DNA of 64,000 bases from the NCBI RefSeq assembly GCF_954871325.1, contig NC_088779.1, forward strand, positions 20,462,846 through 20,526,845, read 5' to 3'. The first letter of the stretch is position 1. The number at the start of each line of letters is the position of its first letter. The DNA is from Gordionus sp. m RMFG-2023 (taxonomy: Eukaryota > Nematomorpha > Gordioida > Chordodea > Parachordodidae). This document shows, piece after piece, positions 1 through 12,000 of the stretch. Made by a program: the position numbers and the translations under genes. Under the pieces are notes generated by a model. It saw only the letters and a program-made list of their open reading frames with translations, did not search any database and had not been told where the DNA came from.

Positions 1-160
1 ATATACCTTTTAAAAATATTAAAATATACTTTAGTAAAACTCTCCAATTTCATATATCTAATATTATCATAAATAGGTCTGATGATATATTGTGCGGAAA
101 TTTAAGTTTGATGAAATATTTGATATCAAATTACTTTACTAATTTTAGATTTATCATTAT
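1..160 (-). repeat. Dispersed repeat, inverted copy of 50,565-50,670
   Basis: This stretch, read on the minus strand, aligns well with the plus strand around 50,565-50,670. Shared landmarks are a CTCCAATTTCATATATCTA block (on + at about 39-57) and a TTTGATATCAAATT block. The copy probably continues outside the window. No coding potential was seen. It belongs to the same repeat family as the minisatellite-bearing segment at 390-650. Confidence 0.7.
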
Positions 161-389
161 AATGATTGTTAGAACATATATTAAGTTGAAATATTGATTG
201 TTTGCTTTTTTTATAGATATTCATGTTATAATTTATAATTTTAACAATCATAAATTCATGATATCTATCATTCAAACTTCCATAATTAACAATTAAGACA
301 AATTAATTTATTTTATAATTGTGAGTTCCTATTATTAAATTTTAATTACAACGAAAAGAAGTTTTATTCTAGCCTATTATATCTATATT

Positions 390-650
390 ATAATTTTTCG
401 ATGTCCTCACTACGTCATCGTGACGTCATGTCATCGCTAGGTCATGTCATCGTTACGTATTTATTTATTTATTTGTTTAATTCACTTATTTATTTTATAC
501 AAACAGATGATCCTATAACTTAAATTTTCTATGCAACTGTAGGAGGCCATATTAAAACCAAATAGTATAAATATTACAAATTATTAATATTTTATATTTC
601 TAGGCTTGGGAAATTTTTTTAAAATTAATGCAACTGTAGGAGGCACAATA
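390..650 (-). repeat. Dispersed repeat with short CRE-containing minisatellite
   Basis: Inverted copy of 54,960-55,440. Both have a block beginning CGATGTCC/CCAATGTCC, then units of CGATGACATGACGTAG (here in reverse complement, about three degenerate units at 398-455, including a TGACGTCA palindrome). A unique stretch follows, ending with the shared CAAACAGATGATCCTATAAC block and TCTATGCAACTGTAGGA. The minisatellite is short here and long at the 55-kb copy, so its copy number varies within the family. Confidence 0.75.
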
Positions 651-889
651 TTAGGAAGCATATAATTAAGGAAGCATATAATTATAAAAAAGTTAATCAA
701 GCCCAGCTACCCTTAATAATTTGTAAATTATAAAAAAGTTTATCAAGCCCAGCTTCCCTTAATAATTTGTAAAAGATATTCCCATGTCCATTGATCTAGT
801 CTTGAGTTTATACCAATGTTTATACATAGGAAAGTAATACATTATTCACTAAATATTGCAAATTATTAAATAAGCCCATCAAAACAGAC

Positions 890-1270
890 GCAAAATGAGA
901 TTTTTATTCATTTTTTACGATATTATCATGCCAGGTCCAAGCTCACAATATTAGGAAGCATATAATTATAAAAAAGTTTATCAAGCTCATCTCAACCCTT
1001 AATAATTTGTAAAAGATATTCCCATGTAAGGTGCAAGCTAATATAAATTTTGAGGTTCCAAGCCCAGTCGTATCCAATATAATTTTGAAAATTTTTTCCC
1101 ACCTAGGAGATAGTTAAATTTTTTTTGATTTATCATCACATGAAGGGTAAATATCTGATTTACCCATTAGTTTAAATGTAAAAAAAAACATAAATAATAT
1201 TATGGCAGACCTTGTTTTGTCATGATTCTCTAATAAGTGCTTTGTTCAGGTTTTCTCAGTTTCCCTTATT
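890..1270 (+). repeat. Dispersed repeat, copy 1 of a three-copy family
   Basis: Shares a long stretch with 51,310-51,720 in the same orientation and with 3,820-4,240 inverted. Landmarks are CACAATATTAGGAAGCATA, CTAATATAAATTTTGAGGTT and the TTTTCCCACCT block. Many point differences show the copies are old. No open reading frame or recognisable domain. Likely a non-coding part of the Helitron-like element family around it. Confidence 0.7.
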
Positions 1271-1639
1271 ACCAATTCACATGATATTTTTCAAAATTAG
1301 TGCAACTGTAGGAGGCCATATTAAAACCAATTGTCAAAGTAATACATTACTAAATATTATAAATTATTAATATTTTATATAGAAATTCATAACTGAGTTT
1401 ATTCAATAAATTTAATATTTCTAGGTTTGGGAAAATTTTTTCAAAATTATTATGGGTTGGACTGGGCTTAAAAAATATTTCTCAAAATTAATATTGGCTT
1501 GGTTTTCAAAAATTATTAGGGATTGAAATGGGCTTGAAAAAATCTTTTTAAATTATTAAGATCTTGGATGCTTGGAAATTTTTCCCAAATATTGTAGGCT
1601 TGAACCAATATTGGGATTTTTTAATGTTAAATGTTAATA

Positions 1640-2370
1640 TTTTTATAAAGTATTATATTTTACCCGTAGACTAATTGGTAAATCAGAGATTTCCCCTTCA
1701 TTTATTATAAATTTAATATCTCTGCCCCCCCCCCCAATTTTTTTGATTATATCCCTCCAACTACTAGATGTAGCATCTAATATTGACCCATCTACTGGTT
1801 CACAGAATTTTAATGTTCGTTTTATTTCAATAATAATGTTTATTTATATTTTTGCCTGATTTCTTTATTTGTCTAGGCTAACCCAACCTTAATCCCTCAC
1901 ATTGCTACAAAACATGATGAATCTATTAAAGATAAGCAAAGAAAATAATGACGAATAAACAAACGCCTTGCCCGTTCTAGAGTTACTGGTAGCCAAAATA
2001 ATAAAAAACTACGCTTGAAATTAACTCCTCTGGTGGTTTATTTTTTTTTTTTTATCTTATGTTTTATATTTATTTTATTTTCACCCAGTTGCCTCCAAAT
2101 GATATATCTATCACCACTACCACAATCCCTATGCCACCTCTGCCTATTTTTTTAACAAATATAAGCATTCAATTCCGTACTATCATTCACTTCACAAGGA
2201 GTTATTATAAATATTACTTTATCTGATTCTCTGAGAAACTTTCATGATTATTTAGAAGAATGTTCAAACTTGAATGTGCAGTACGGCCATTTTCATCAAC
2301 TTTATTAATGGAAAAATATGCAGTAGTTCTGTCATGGCCTTTATAACAATTCTTACTACCTTTTTATGTT
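1640..2370 (+). mobile_element. Helitron-like relic (N-terminal region), inverted copy at 51,830-52,440
   Basis: The sequence matches the minus strand of 51,830-52,440 over several hundred bases, including the stretches around CATGATGAATCTATTAAAGA and CTATGCCACCTCTGCC. It lies directly upstream of, and in the same orientation as, the Helitron Rep-like fragment at 2,377-2,640, so it is probably the upstream part of the same element's gene. Only short peptides are readable. Relationship to Helitron is inferred from position, not from a domain in this segment. Confidence 0.6.
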
Positions 2371-2376
2371 TGAGTT

Positions 2377-2799
2377 AACATTGTCGTTCATGATTCTATT
2401 TTAGAGGGGGCTACCAATGCTGACATTGACAGAAATATCATTTTGCGTTCTTCTTTTACCAGTATCCCAAGGAGGCATATGACTCATCTTTATCAGGACG
2501 TATTGTGTTTTGTACACTGCTTTGGTAATCCGTTATTACTTTCATCTACAACCCTAAATGATATGAAATTGTACATTAATTATTTCCTTCCAGACAACCT
2601 TCCAGATTTATTTTGTCGCTTTTTCCATCAAAAATAAAAATGTCAGCAAGGATTTGCTCTTAATTTTATCAAATACACAACATAATAATTATTCCTCATT
2701 ATTTTTTAAAAAAATTAGCCTAAATTTATATGTCAATAAAAAATATTTGATATAAGTTTCATTAGTGTTTAATGTCATTTTTGTTATTTAAATAGATAG
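2377..2799 (+). pseudogene. Helitron Rep (helicase-like N-terminal) domain relic, duplicate A
   Basis: An open stretch at about 2,420-2,640 reads, in order, ILRSSFTSIPRRH, LYQDVLCFVHCFGNPLLL and DNLPDLFCRFFHQK. This follows the Helitron helicase-like domain pattern: P-S-S-F-x-G-S-P-R near the start, then Y-Q-D-A, a G-x-P-D-L-F block and a PDL-x-x-R-x-F block. The usual TFTCNPxW stretch is not preserved, so it is a fragment and surely not functional. The whole 423-bp unit is repeated in tandem at 2,800-3,629, the second copy carrying an extra insertion. Family assignment rests on one short domain, but the pattern is distinctive. Confidence 0.7.
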
Positions 2800-3050
2800 T
2801 AACATTGTCGTTCATGATTCTATTTTAAAGGGGGATATCAATGCTGACATTGACAGAAATATCGTTTTGCGTTCTTCTTTTATCAGTATCCCAAGGCATA
2901 GGCATATTATCTTTATCAGGACGTAATGTGTTTTGTACACTGCTTTGTTAATCCGTTATTACTTTCATCTACAACCCTAAATGATATGAAATTTTACATT
3001 AATTATTTCCTCTCCAGACGACCGCCCAGATTTATTTTGTCGCTTTTTCC

Positions 3051-3427
3051 GGTTAATAATGCTTACTACCAAGTGAATGTATGGAAATATTTTAAATACC
3101 AATCTAATTTGCTAAATACCGACCAAAATTTATTAAAATGTAATAAGACCCTTATTATTTAATATATTAATACGGAATCACGTGGTCGAGTCCGGCCTTC
3201 TATATATCATCCCCCCAAGGATGGAACCACCAAGTTAGAATAAGAAAAAAAACATGATCATTCTCGGGATTCGAACACGGGAGCATAGGATAAGTAAGCC
3301 AAGCTCTTGCCTACTAGGCCATTTCAAATATATATTATAAATATATTTGGTAGTGCCTATCCAAATGAAAAATGAACAAAATTCAAATTTGATAGATGGT
3401 ACCTTAAGGTACCAAGCATCATTAACC
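3051..3427 (-). mobile_element. 377-bp TIR element with internal tRNA-like pol III boxes
   Basis: The element begins GGTTAATAATGCTT and ends with AAGCATCATTAACC, a 14-bp terminal inverted repeat with one mismatch. It is flanked by a perfect 8-bp target duplication CTTTTTCC (3,043-3,050 and 3,428-3,435). The tandem neighbour at 2,629-2,636 has the same site empty, which proves insertion. On the minus strand it holds a tRNA-type A box TGGCCTAGTAGG (3,310-3,321) and B box GTTCGAATCCC (3,266-3,276) with ordinary tRNA spacing. TIRs plus an 8-bp duplication point to a hAT-mobilised MITE; the boxes point to a tRNA-derived SINE origin. No coding capacity. Confidence 0.8.
3266..3321 (-). promoter_or_regulatory. 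Putative pol III type 2 internal promoter (A and B boxes)
   Basis: On the minus strand TGGCCTAGTAGG fits the A-box consensus TRGCNNAGYNGG at every defined position. GTTCGAATCCC fits the B box (GGTTCGANTCC) except at its first bases. The distance of about 33 nt between them is normal for a tRNA. A full tRNA cloverleaf does not fold convincingly, so this is read as a tRNA-derived promoter inside the mobile element and not a tRNA gene. Confidence 0.65.
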
Positions 3428-3739
3428 CTTTTTCCATCAAAAATTAAAATGTCAACAAGGATTTGCTCTTAATTTTATCAAATACATAATAATTAATCCT
3501 AATTATATTTTAAAAAAATTATCCTAAATTTATATGTCAATAAAAAAAAATATCTTAAAAAATATATAAATAATTTGCATATAAGTTTCATTAGTGTTTA
3601 ATAGAATTTTTGTAATTTAAATAGATAGCATTTTTTTTTTTACTTAACATAAAAATATATATATCCATTATCAAATTCTTTGACAAATAATTTCGGAAAT
3701 GCAAGACATACATTAAATTTATCTGAAAAACAACAATAA

Positions 3740-4240
3740 CTCTATATAATAAACAACAATTTATTTTTTTGATATAATTTTAATTGATCATATTACAAAA
3801 AAGTATAAGAGTCGGTTATTTTTATTTTATTTGTCATGATTCTCTAATAAGTGATTTGCCCAGGCCTTCCCAGTTTCCCGTAATACGGAATTTACATGTT
3901 TTTTTTGCATATTAGACTAATTGATAAATCAGATATTTCCCCTTCATGTGATGATAAATCAATTAAAAATTTAACTATCTCTGAGGTGGGAAAAAATTTT
4001 CAAAATTATAATGGGTGTAGGACTGGGCTTGGAACCTCAAAATTAATATGAGCTTGCACCTGACTTGGTAATATCTTTTACAAATTATTAAGGGTTGAGC
4101 TGGGTTTGATAATTTTAAAATGATAAGATCTTGGATGCTTCCTAATATTGTGAGCTTGAACCTAGCATTACATCTATCGTAAAAAATGAATAAAAATCTC
4201 ATTCCCAGTCATTTTTGATTGGCTTTCTACTAGTTTAGTT
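3740..4240 (-). repeat. Dispersed repeat, inverted copy of 51,290-51,800
   Basis: The minus strand matches 51,290-51,800 almost end to end, including TTTTATTCATTTTTT, CACAATATTAGGAAGCAT and a block of the form AGAGAATCATGACAAATAAA. This copy extends further than the one at 890-1,270. The short frame on the minus strand in this area lies wholly within repeat sequence and is not taken as a gene. Confidence 0.75.
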
Positions 4241-4249
4241 AATAATCCA

Positions 4250-7200
4250 ACAATACACATATGCACCCGTTTCTCATGATGCTTATTAATTTAATATGGT
4301 ATGCTGTTTTTATCACTTACTCTCAAAATATAACCCTTAACGAATTTTCTAATACAACGCTTAACTAATTATTTAATTGAAACGTCAGAGAGATGGCTTA
4401 GCTAATACAACGCTTAACTAATTATTTAATTGAAACAACAAATAACTTAGCTAACTGAAACGTTAACTCGAAAATTGTCCTTGGTCACAACTATTTTAAA
4501 CGTATCAATATTATAAATGGTTCTATATTTTGTTAGGTCTCATATTCTATTTTGGAATTTATATACTAAACGGTTCTTTTTCCCCTTTTTCCTATGTTCT
4601 TTTTTTTAATTTTGAAAAACTTCTTTATTTCATTATTTTTTCTTTTCTCTAATATAATATTATTGATAAAAAAAATAAACACAAAGGAAAACATTACAAT
4701 ATTAATTAACGAAAAAACAATATTATAATAGTAATCGAATATAAAAAATTTAAAGAAATACAAATATAACTGGCTGGATAGACATCACAAACACAATAAC
4801 CAATATAATATATCTCAATAAGCCCAATTTAAAGTCTCTTATCTTTTAGATTCCTTATCAAAAAAAATTGAATAATTTTTTGCCAAGTTTTTCATTTGAT
4901 CTTGTATATTTTTGTTCAGAATTATGATAAGATTATTTCAAAAATAAAATTAAAATAATTGGAAAATAAGCTCAATTTTTTATATATACAAAAATCAGCA
5001 CATAAATGAATGTATATTGAATTTTATAATATATTATTATTTTTCACTATTATATTTTTGTATAAGGCAGTTATAAAATATAATGATTTTATACTATAAG
5101 AAAAATGATATATATTTAAATAAGCCTTAAAATTTGGTAAAAAATTATTTGAATATAATATTGTGGATTTTTTAAATGGATGCTAATTTAGTAAATTGGG
5201 TGCTAACTGCGAATCCATTTTTCAAAATTGATCCTAATTTTGAAAAAGGAGCTTTACCACAGAAAGCCCTTAGCTATCGATTGATTGGTTTGTTAGACGC
5301 TTCGATTTTTAAAACGAACCTTATTAAGTTTTAGCTAAAAGAATATTAATAAAAATTTATCCCTCTTTTGCCATTTCTCGAGCACATAACCTTATTTTTG
5401 CTAAAATTTTAATTGGGCACTTTTTAATAGATCAAAATTGGAACTTTTAACAACATTTAACTTTATGATATATTTATAGATGTTGTAGTATGAATTTTGT
5501 TGAACCTATTGAGCATTTAATGTTAATTTTTCATTTTACAAGATACAATATATTGATAAAAATATTTTGATATTTTCAAGTGGAAACCTTTTTGTTTTTA
5601 AATAGATATTTTAAATTCAGCAATAAGCATCATTTAGGTAAAATCAATAAAATTACAGACAATGCTTTTTTATTGAAATGTTTTTACAAAAATGTGATAA
5701 ATAATAATCATGTGAAAATCTCTGTAATTTATGCAATATAATATGAGCAGATTGATTGTTTGATTATTAAATTAATATAATTATAGAAATAATTAATATT
5801 TAAAATCCCCATTAAATTTACAATATAATAGTGTAATATAATTATAAGAATAAATAATAATTTATTTTAATAATAATTTTTTCTCTTATAATAGTTTTTA
5901 TTACTTTTAAGGGAAATGAAAACTTTATTATATTTTCTGTCTGGCTGGCTGGCGCCTTTCAAAGAAAAATTACTAATCACAATTCGAATAGAAACAAAAT
6001 ATCTAATATTCTTATATAATATTTCATCATTGGTGCAGTGTTGTTAAACAATCTATTTTGTGAAAAATACAGTGCGCTAACGCTATCGCTATTTTTAAAA
6101 AAAAAATCATTCAACACTAGCACTGATTGGCAATGCAGTATTAAATTGAATATATATATTTGTATATGAGAAAAATCATCCTAAATATTCATTTGAGTAA
6201 TTTTAGATTTAAAAAATGGGTCTAAGAGTTCTCAGTGGTATTATTATTTATTTCAAAAAACCATCTATAGTAAGTGACGTTTTTGATGTGGCAGGGTATC
6301 CTGTTTAGTATAGTATTATTCAACGTTAAAATTAGTCTTTCAAGTTGCCATTTGGGTTCAGTCAAATTAATATATATCCAATTCAACTGGAAACTTAATA
6401 TCCATATAATAATTTATAAAATATTATAATTAAATAGATGTGACTGATGATAAAATGAGATGTTAATATTAATTATTTATTGTAATTTTTAATTTATTAT
6501 ACAATTCCAAAATAATAACTGTGGTCATACATACCAGACTTGAAGTAGGCCAGAAAATCAACTTTAACATAAACTAATCTAACTCAAAAATTATTATATT
6601 TGAAAATTTAATTTTAAAGATTAAGGATTAAGCTCACATTGATATTCCCGGTGTTAATTTTTTTTATAGAGATTAACACATTTTCAAATTTAGGAGAAGA
6701 AAATTTCATATTATCATTATTTTCCAGAGAAATTACTTTGTTAATATGATCGGTCAAAATTTCAATATCAATCTCTATTGTCTATATTTAATAATTTTTT
6801 GAAAACTAGATTTATAATATATATTTTTTAAAATATAAATTTCAATATAAAAAAATAGAAGGATTATAATTTTAGAATTAATGATATATGTATTTTAATA
6901 ATTTTTTTATGTGTATTTAAATATAAAATTAAAATTAGCTAAGTAGCTCGCTACTTTAACTACACTACATTAGTGCCATTTTTATATTTTATAAATAATT
7001 GAAATAAGTTTTAAAAATATTTAATATGCTTTACTAATATTTTTTTTTCTTCAAGCTGTAATCTAATGAATTTATGTTAATTTTTAAATTCAATTTTTAA
7101 AAATATTATTTTCATTCTAATCCTATTCGACTAAATTATTTCCAACCATACCAATTCCGAGTTGCCCAGTCCGATTCTGGACTCTTTTTTATTTGAAAGT

Positions 7201-9040
7201 TTATCTACATCAATTAGATAAAATAATCAATTTTATACATGTTTCATTTGGTAACATCCTATCTGATTGGTTTAAAATTTAAAATATTTTTCATTGAAAC
7301 TTCAGAGGGCACAAAATCTAATAGAAGAATTATTCAAACTTTTATAGATAAAAATAACATAAACTTATCAGAGATCTATTGGTGATGCATTTTACTTTAA
7401 ATCTAAAAATTAAAAGAAAGTAATCTATCATTAGAAAATTATATGTGCAATCTTTACTTAAAAAATATAGCTTTCGCCTTTCACTATTTATTTGAACCAA
7501 CTAAAATTCAATACTATTAATGCTATTTTTAAAAAGTAGAGCGCTATTGCTACATTGCTTTCTCCAAAAATCTGATTTTTCCTTTACTTTTTTTTAAAAA
7601 TTTGTCTTTTTTTGCCCATTTTTTCAGCGTTAAGCTTTCTATATTTTTCTCTTGTAATCTTATTTTCGATTTATTTTAACTCGACTCTTTTTTGATTATA
7701 TTTTATTTTAAATAAATATCAAATCCCGTTCTTAGATTTTTTGGGGCCGTAATTTTCTTTGTTCTAACTCTATCTACAGGTTCCAAGTAAATGTCACTAT
7801 AGACCTATAAGAAAAGGGATTATCACCTTTTAATTATAGGCTTTTAAAATTACCAGAAATTAATCATTTTTATTCGAAAACCTTAATTTTCAATTTAAGA
7901 ATATACCGTATTTTTTTATTTTTGACATTCTACAGTTACGTTATCAATCATTTTTTATATAATTTTATAGAAGATTAATTTAGATTTGAAGTTATTTCAT
8001 ATTAACTCTTATAATTTTTTTTACTATAGCGCCTTCTTCATATCAATAATTCTCAAAGGTAAAGAATGTATAATAATATATCCAATTATTCGAATTAAAT
8101 ATTATAAAGTTTATATTAAGTGTGTAATTTTATTTTTGTGTTTATAAATTTATACCGATAATTTTAAAGTAAAACTTAATACTTTTATCTGAAATTTGGA
8201 TTTATAAAACTATACTAACTTATTTTTCTTAATATGTCGAGTAGAGCACTCCTAACTATGGTATCCTATAAGATAAAATAAACTAATTTATATACAGCAA
8301 AATCTTTATAATTAACTCAGATATGGTTAACGAAAATCCGGCCAGAAGCCTACTAAAATAATGTTAAATTAGTCAGTTATTGTTAACCTACATTATATAA
8401 TTTGTAATAGAATTTAATTTAAAAAATAATCAAATGAATACCATATATTTTTAACTACCCGATATAATCAATCACGTTAACTATATTGGGTATTCGGTTA
8501 TAGTTGTGCATATATATTTTTACAATATGAGATAGTAAGCTTATATTATTATTTATTTATTTTATATATGAGAGATATTAGTAGCAAAAAATAGGCCTTT
8601 ATATATTTTTTTAAAGAATATCATGATTTTATAATTTTGAGTTTGACCTGACAAATACAAGTGACAAAGAAACAACAATTACATAAAAAAAATATTTTTT
8701 TTAGAAGACTAGTAATAATAAATATATTTCATAATACATTTTTAAAATAATCTGAAAATTAAGGTTTTATTAATTTTCGATTCATTTTATCATTCCGCTC
8801 AGGGCGTGCTGAATTCTTCCTTTTTTATCATTATTGCGCCAAAAGCTATTTGCGCATTTTATTTTCCCCACGATTTGTAGTTATTAAAATTTATTTAAAA
8901 TTATTAATTTACATAAACATACAATATAACTTGCTTGAAGAATTTTTATATTTTACATAATTATCAAATATAAATAAACTCTTATTATTTTTAATAAATA
9001 ATTTAACATAACGAATATAAGATTGGAGAAAGGTATAATT
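4250..9040. other. AT-rich intergenic DNA, nothing recognised
   Basis: Both strands were read without finding a domain, an RNA gene or a clean repeat. The stretch is dominated by A/T runs. The frame at 4,566-4,763 is K/F/I-rich low-complexity sequence and is not credible as a gene. It should include the promoter and any 5' untranslated region of the SLC7 gene starting at 9,050, but no promoter motif can be assigned. Confidence 0.5.
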
Positions 9041-9049
9041 CTTAAAAAT

Positions 9050-12000
9050 ATGAATATCGCTAAAAATCACAATCAAGGTCATTCAGCCGTAGCGGCAAAC
9101 AATCCTTCAAAAATAACGGAAAACAGGATAGAACTTATAAAAAGTATCACCCTACTCAGTGGTATAAACATTATAGTGGGTTCGATCATTGGATCAGGCA
9201 TATTCATCTCTCCCACAGTAGTCATCAAATACAGCGGTGGAAGTGTTGGAATTAGTCTAATAGTATGGTCAATTTGTGGCTTAATATCCATTTTGGGAGC
9301 TCTATGTTACGCAGAATTGGGCACGACTATTTCTCGCAATGGTGGAGAATACGCCTATATGCTGGAGATAATGGGACCCCTGGCAGCTTTCCTATTCCTT
9401 TGGGTCAATTTACTGATCCTTAAGCCTGTTGTGAACGCCATAATTTGCTGGGCCTTCGGGTATTACATATCGCAAGTATTCTTATGTACTCCCGATGACT
9501 TGGTTCTGACTCCTGTGGCCAAGCTGATTGCCGTGTTCGGATTATGTACTATATTATATAAATTTGTCAATTTTATCTTTTTGGCATTTTTTATAGTTTT
9601 TCTAGCTTTCATCAACTGTTTGAGTGTTAAGGCAGCTATGAAATTACAAAATATTTTCACCATTGGAAAATTGTTGGCCTTAGCTTTTATTATATTAACT
9701 GGATTATGGAAGCTGATCGAAAGTAAAAATATATTTAATGCAATTAACATTATAATTTATATATAATATTGATTAAAAAAAATTATAGCAAGGGGAAAAG
9801 GATTTCATAATATGTTTGAAGATAATTACAATTTTAAACAATTACCAACAGCCTTATTTTCTGGACTATTCTCATATGCTGGTTGGTAAGCCATTAATTA
9901 ATTAATTATTCAGATTCAATATAAAATTATTTTAAAGGAACCACACCTTTAAAAAACACTTGATAATCGTTTGAACGACCTATTTAGAAATTCATGTTTT
10001 TCTAAAGGTTTAAGTCTTTATTTTTAAATTACCACGTGTTTTTTAAGGTATTATAAAATTATTAAAGTAGGGAGATTAATAACGTATAAAATAATATAAA
10101 TGTCAAAATATTAAAATTAAGCTTATCCAGCAAAAATAAAATAACAAAATTAAGAAGCTATTTTGGCAGACTATTATAATAATATAATCATTAAAATAAA
10201 CCTAAGAATATTTATAAGAGGATATTTTATGATTTATTAATTATAGGAACAATCTAAATTACGTGATCGAAGAATTGAAAAATCCTAACAGGTATAAATT
10301 TTGAAATATTTTTACTAAAATTGGATATGATAACTCAGTTGGGATTCCCTGTTAAAGAGAATGCGCCAAAACCCATGGATTATTCCTGTCTTTTTAAATC
10401 TAACAACTAATGCGTGGGTAATAAGGCATTTTTATCAGGAACCGGAGTGAACTGTTAAACCATAATAAACCTTTATAAATATCTGAGCCGTAATTGAAAC
10501 GGTATAATATTTTTTGAAGGATTAAAAAGAACCTTTATAAAAAATGTTAAACCATTTGAACCCGTTTCAACCAAAATAAAATAATTTTACATTTTTTTAC
10601 ATTATTTTCATTGTTATGTATTACAATTTTGCCATATCTGCGTCGTTATTTATAATTATTAAATATTCAAACTATTTGTTTAATATCAATAAGAAGTATG
10701 TAATTTTTTTAACTATGACTTAAATGGATCCAAAATCTTTTAACTAATTCATATAATATTAGAGCATTCCTATTTTCTCTATGCAAAATATCTAAATGAT
10801 CAATTTGTAGATTTTTTATTTAGTTGCATTTATTTATTAAAGTATAATATCACCACCTACCCATGAGCAGTCTGATAGAAAGGTCATTATTCCCATATAA
10901 ATTCAAAAATGACGAAATTTATAAGGTTTTAATTTTATATATTATTTATATATTAAGTATTTGTGTATATTTTAAAGAATTAGTAGTTTATTATGAAAAA
11001 TAGATTTTGTGTTATCTTGAAATGTAAAAATCAGTTTTTTATAATATTTTTTAGGTGTGAGGGATTGTAAATTCTTAAACCAATAATATTTATATATGTG
11101 GCTTTACAAATTGATGATGAATTCTAATTAGTTTATCAATATCATAATTTTACAATATTTGTCTGCTTTGACGTCCTTTTTTTGGTATATTTATTTCTTA
11201 TAGTATTAGAGCCATATTCCTATTTTCTATATTTTAGTTGAAAAATATCTAAATAACCAATTTTTGATTTAGCTGCATTTATATAATTAATCTAAAACAT
11301 CTTATATATTGGAAATCAAAAAAAATTAAATATCTAAAATTATATAAACTTGCTCTTATAATCCTTGCGGTTCCCACAACCAGCGTCTACATGACAGGAT
11401 TTTCACTGTATGCAAACCCCAAAAACCTATGCCTAACAACCTAAAAAATTTCTACCGCCTACGGCAACGATGTTTTCCTATTATTATTTATACCCTTTTA
11501 ATTATAATAAAATTCTTTTCAGAAATTTTAAAAAGAATAACTTAAATTATTTTATATCTACTAACAACTATCAAAATTTTTGAATATAAATTTTTTTAAG
11601 ATAATGAATTCAATTAAAAACCCCCTCATTTACAATGAATGCATTATTATAGCATTATGAGCTTGCTGAGAATGTTAGTGTTGAATTTCGATGTTTTTGG
11701 TATGATTAGCAAGATAAATATTAATATATAATATATAAATAATACCTTTAGTAATTCAATTTTATTACTCCAATTTTATTACTCCAATTTTATTAATCCA
11801 AACTATGTAAAAAAAAATAATAATCATGAATGATCTTTCGATTCACAAAATACTGGTTTTTATATGTTAATAAAAAAAATTAATATTCAAAAAAAATTTT
11901 ATATGCAAAATTAAAATAAACAATTGTATTCTCCGTACATTTAAGTTCGTTAAGGATAACGGGTTTTTATATGTTAATAACAAAAATTAATACTCAAAAA

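Larger units (their letters stand above)
2800..3629 (+). pseudogene. Helitron Rep-domain relic, duplicate B, interrupted by a 377-bp element
   Basis: Tandem copy of 2,377-2,799. Both start at AACATTGTCGTTCATGATTC and end at a shared ATTTAAATAGATAG. The copy is split at 3,050 by the terminal-inverted-repeat element 3,051-3,427; removing that and one 8-bp duplication restores co-linearity with duplicate A. The translated block SRRPPRFILSLFP at the split differs from duplicate A by frame. Non-functional. Confidence 0.75.

Noticed and set aside
4566-4763. Minus-strand 65-codon frame
   Set aside because: Made of poly-A/T-derived F, I and K codons; no complexity or conservation visible.
8225-8510. 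Possible MITE with ends like GCACTCCTAACTATGG and, inverted, GCACAACTATAACC
   Set aside because: End similarity is weak and no target duplication could be found.
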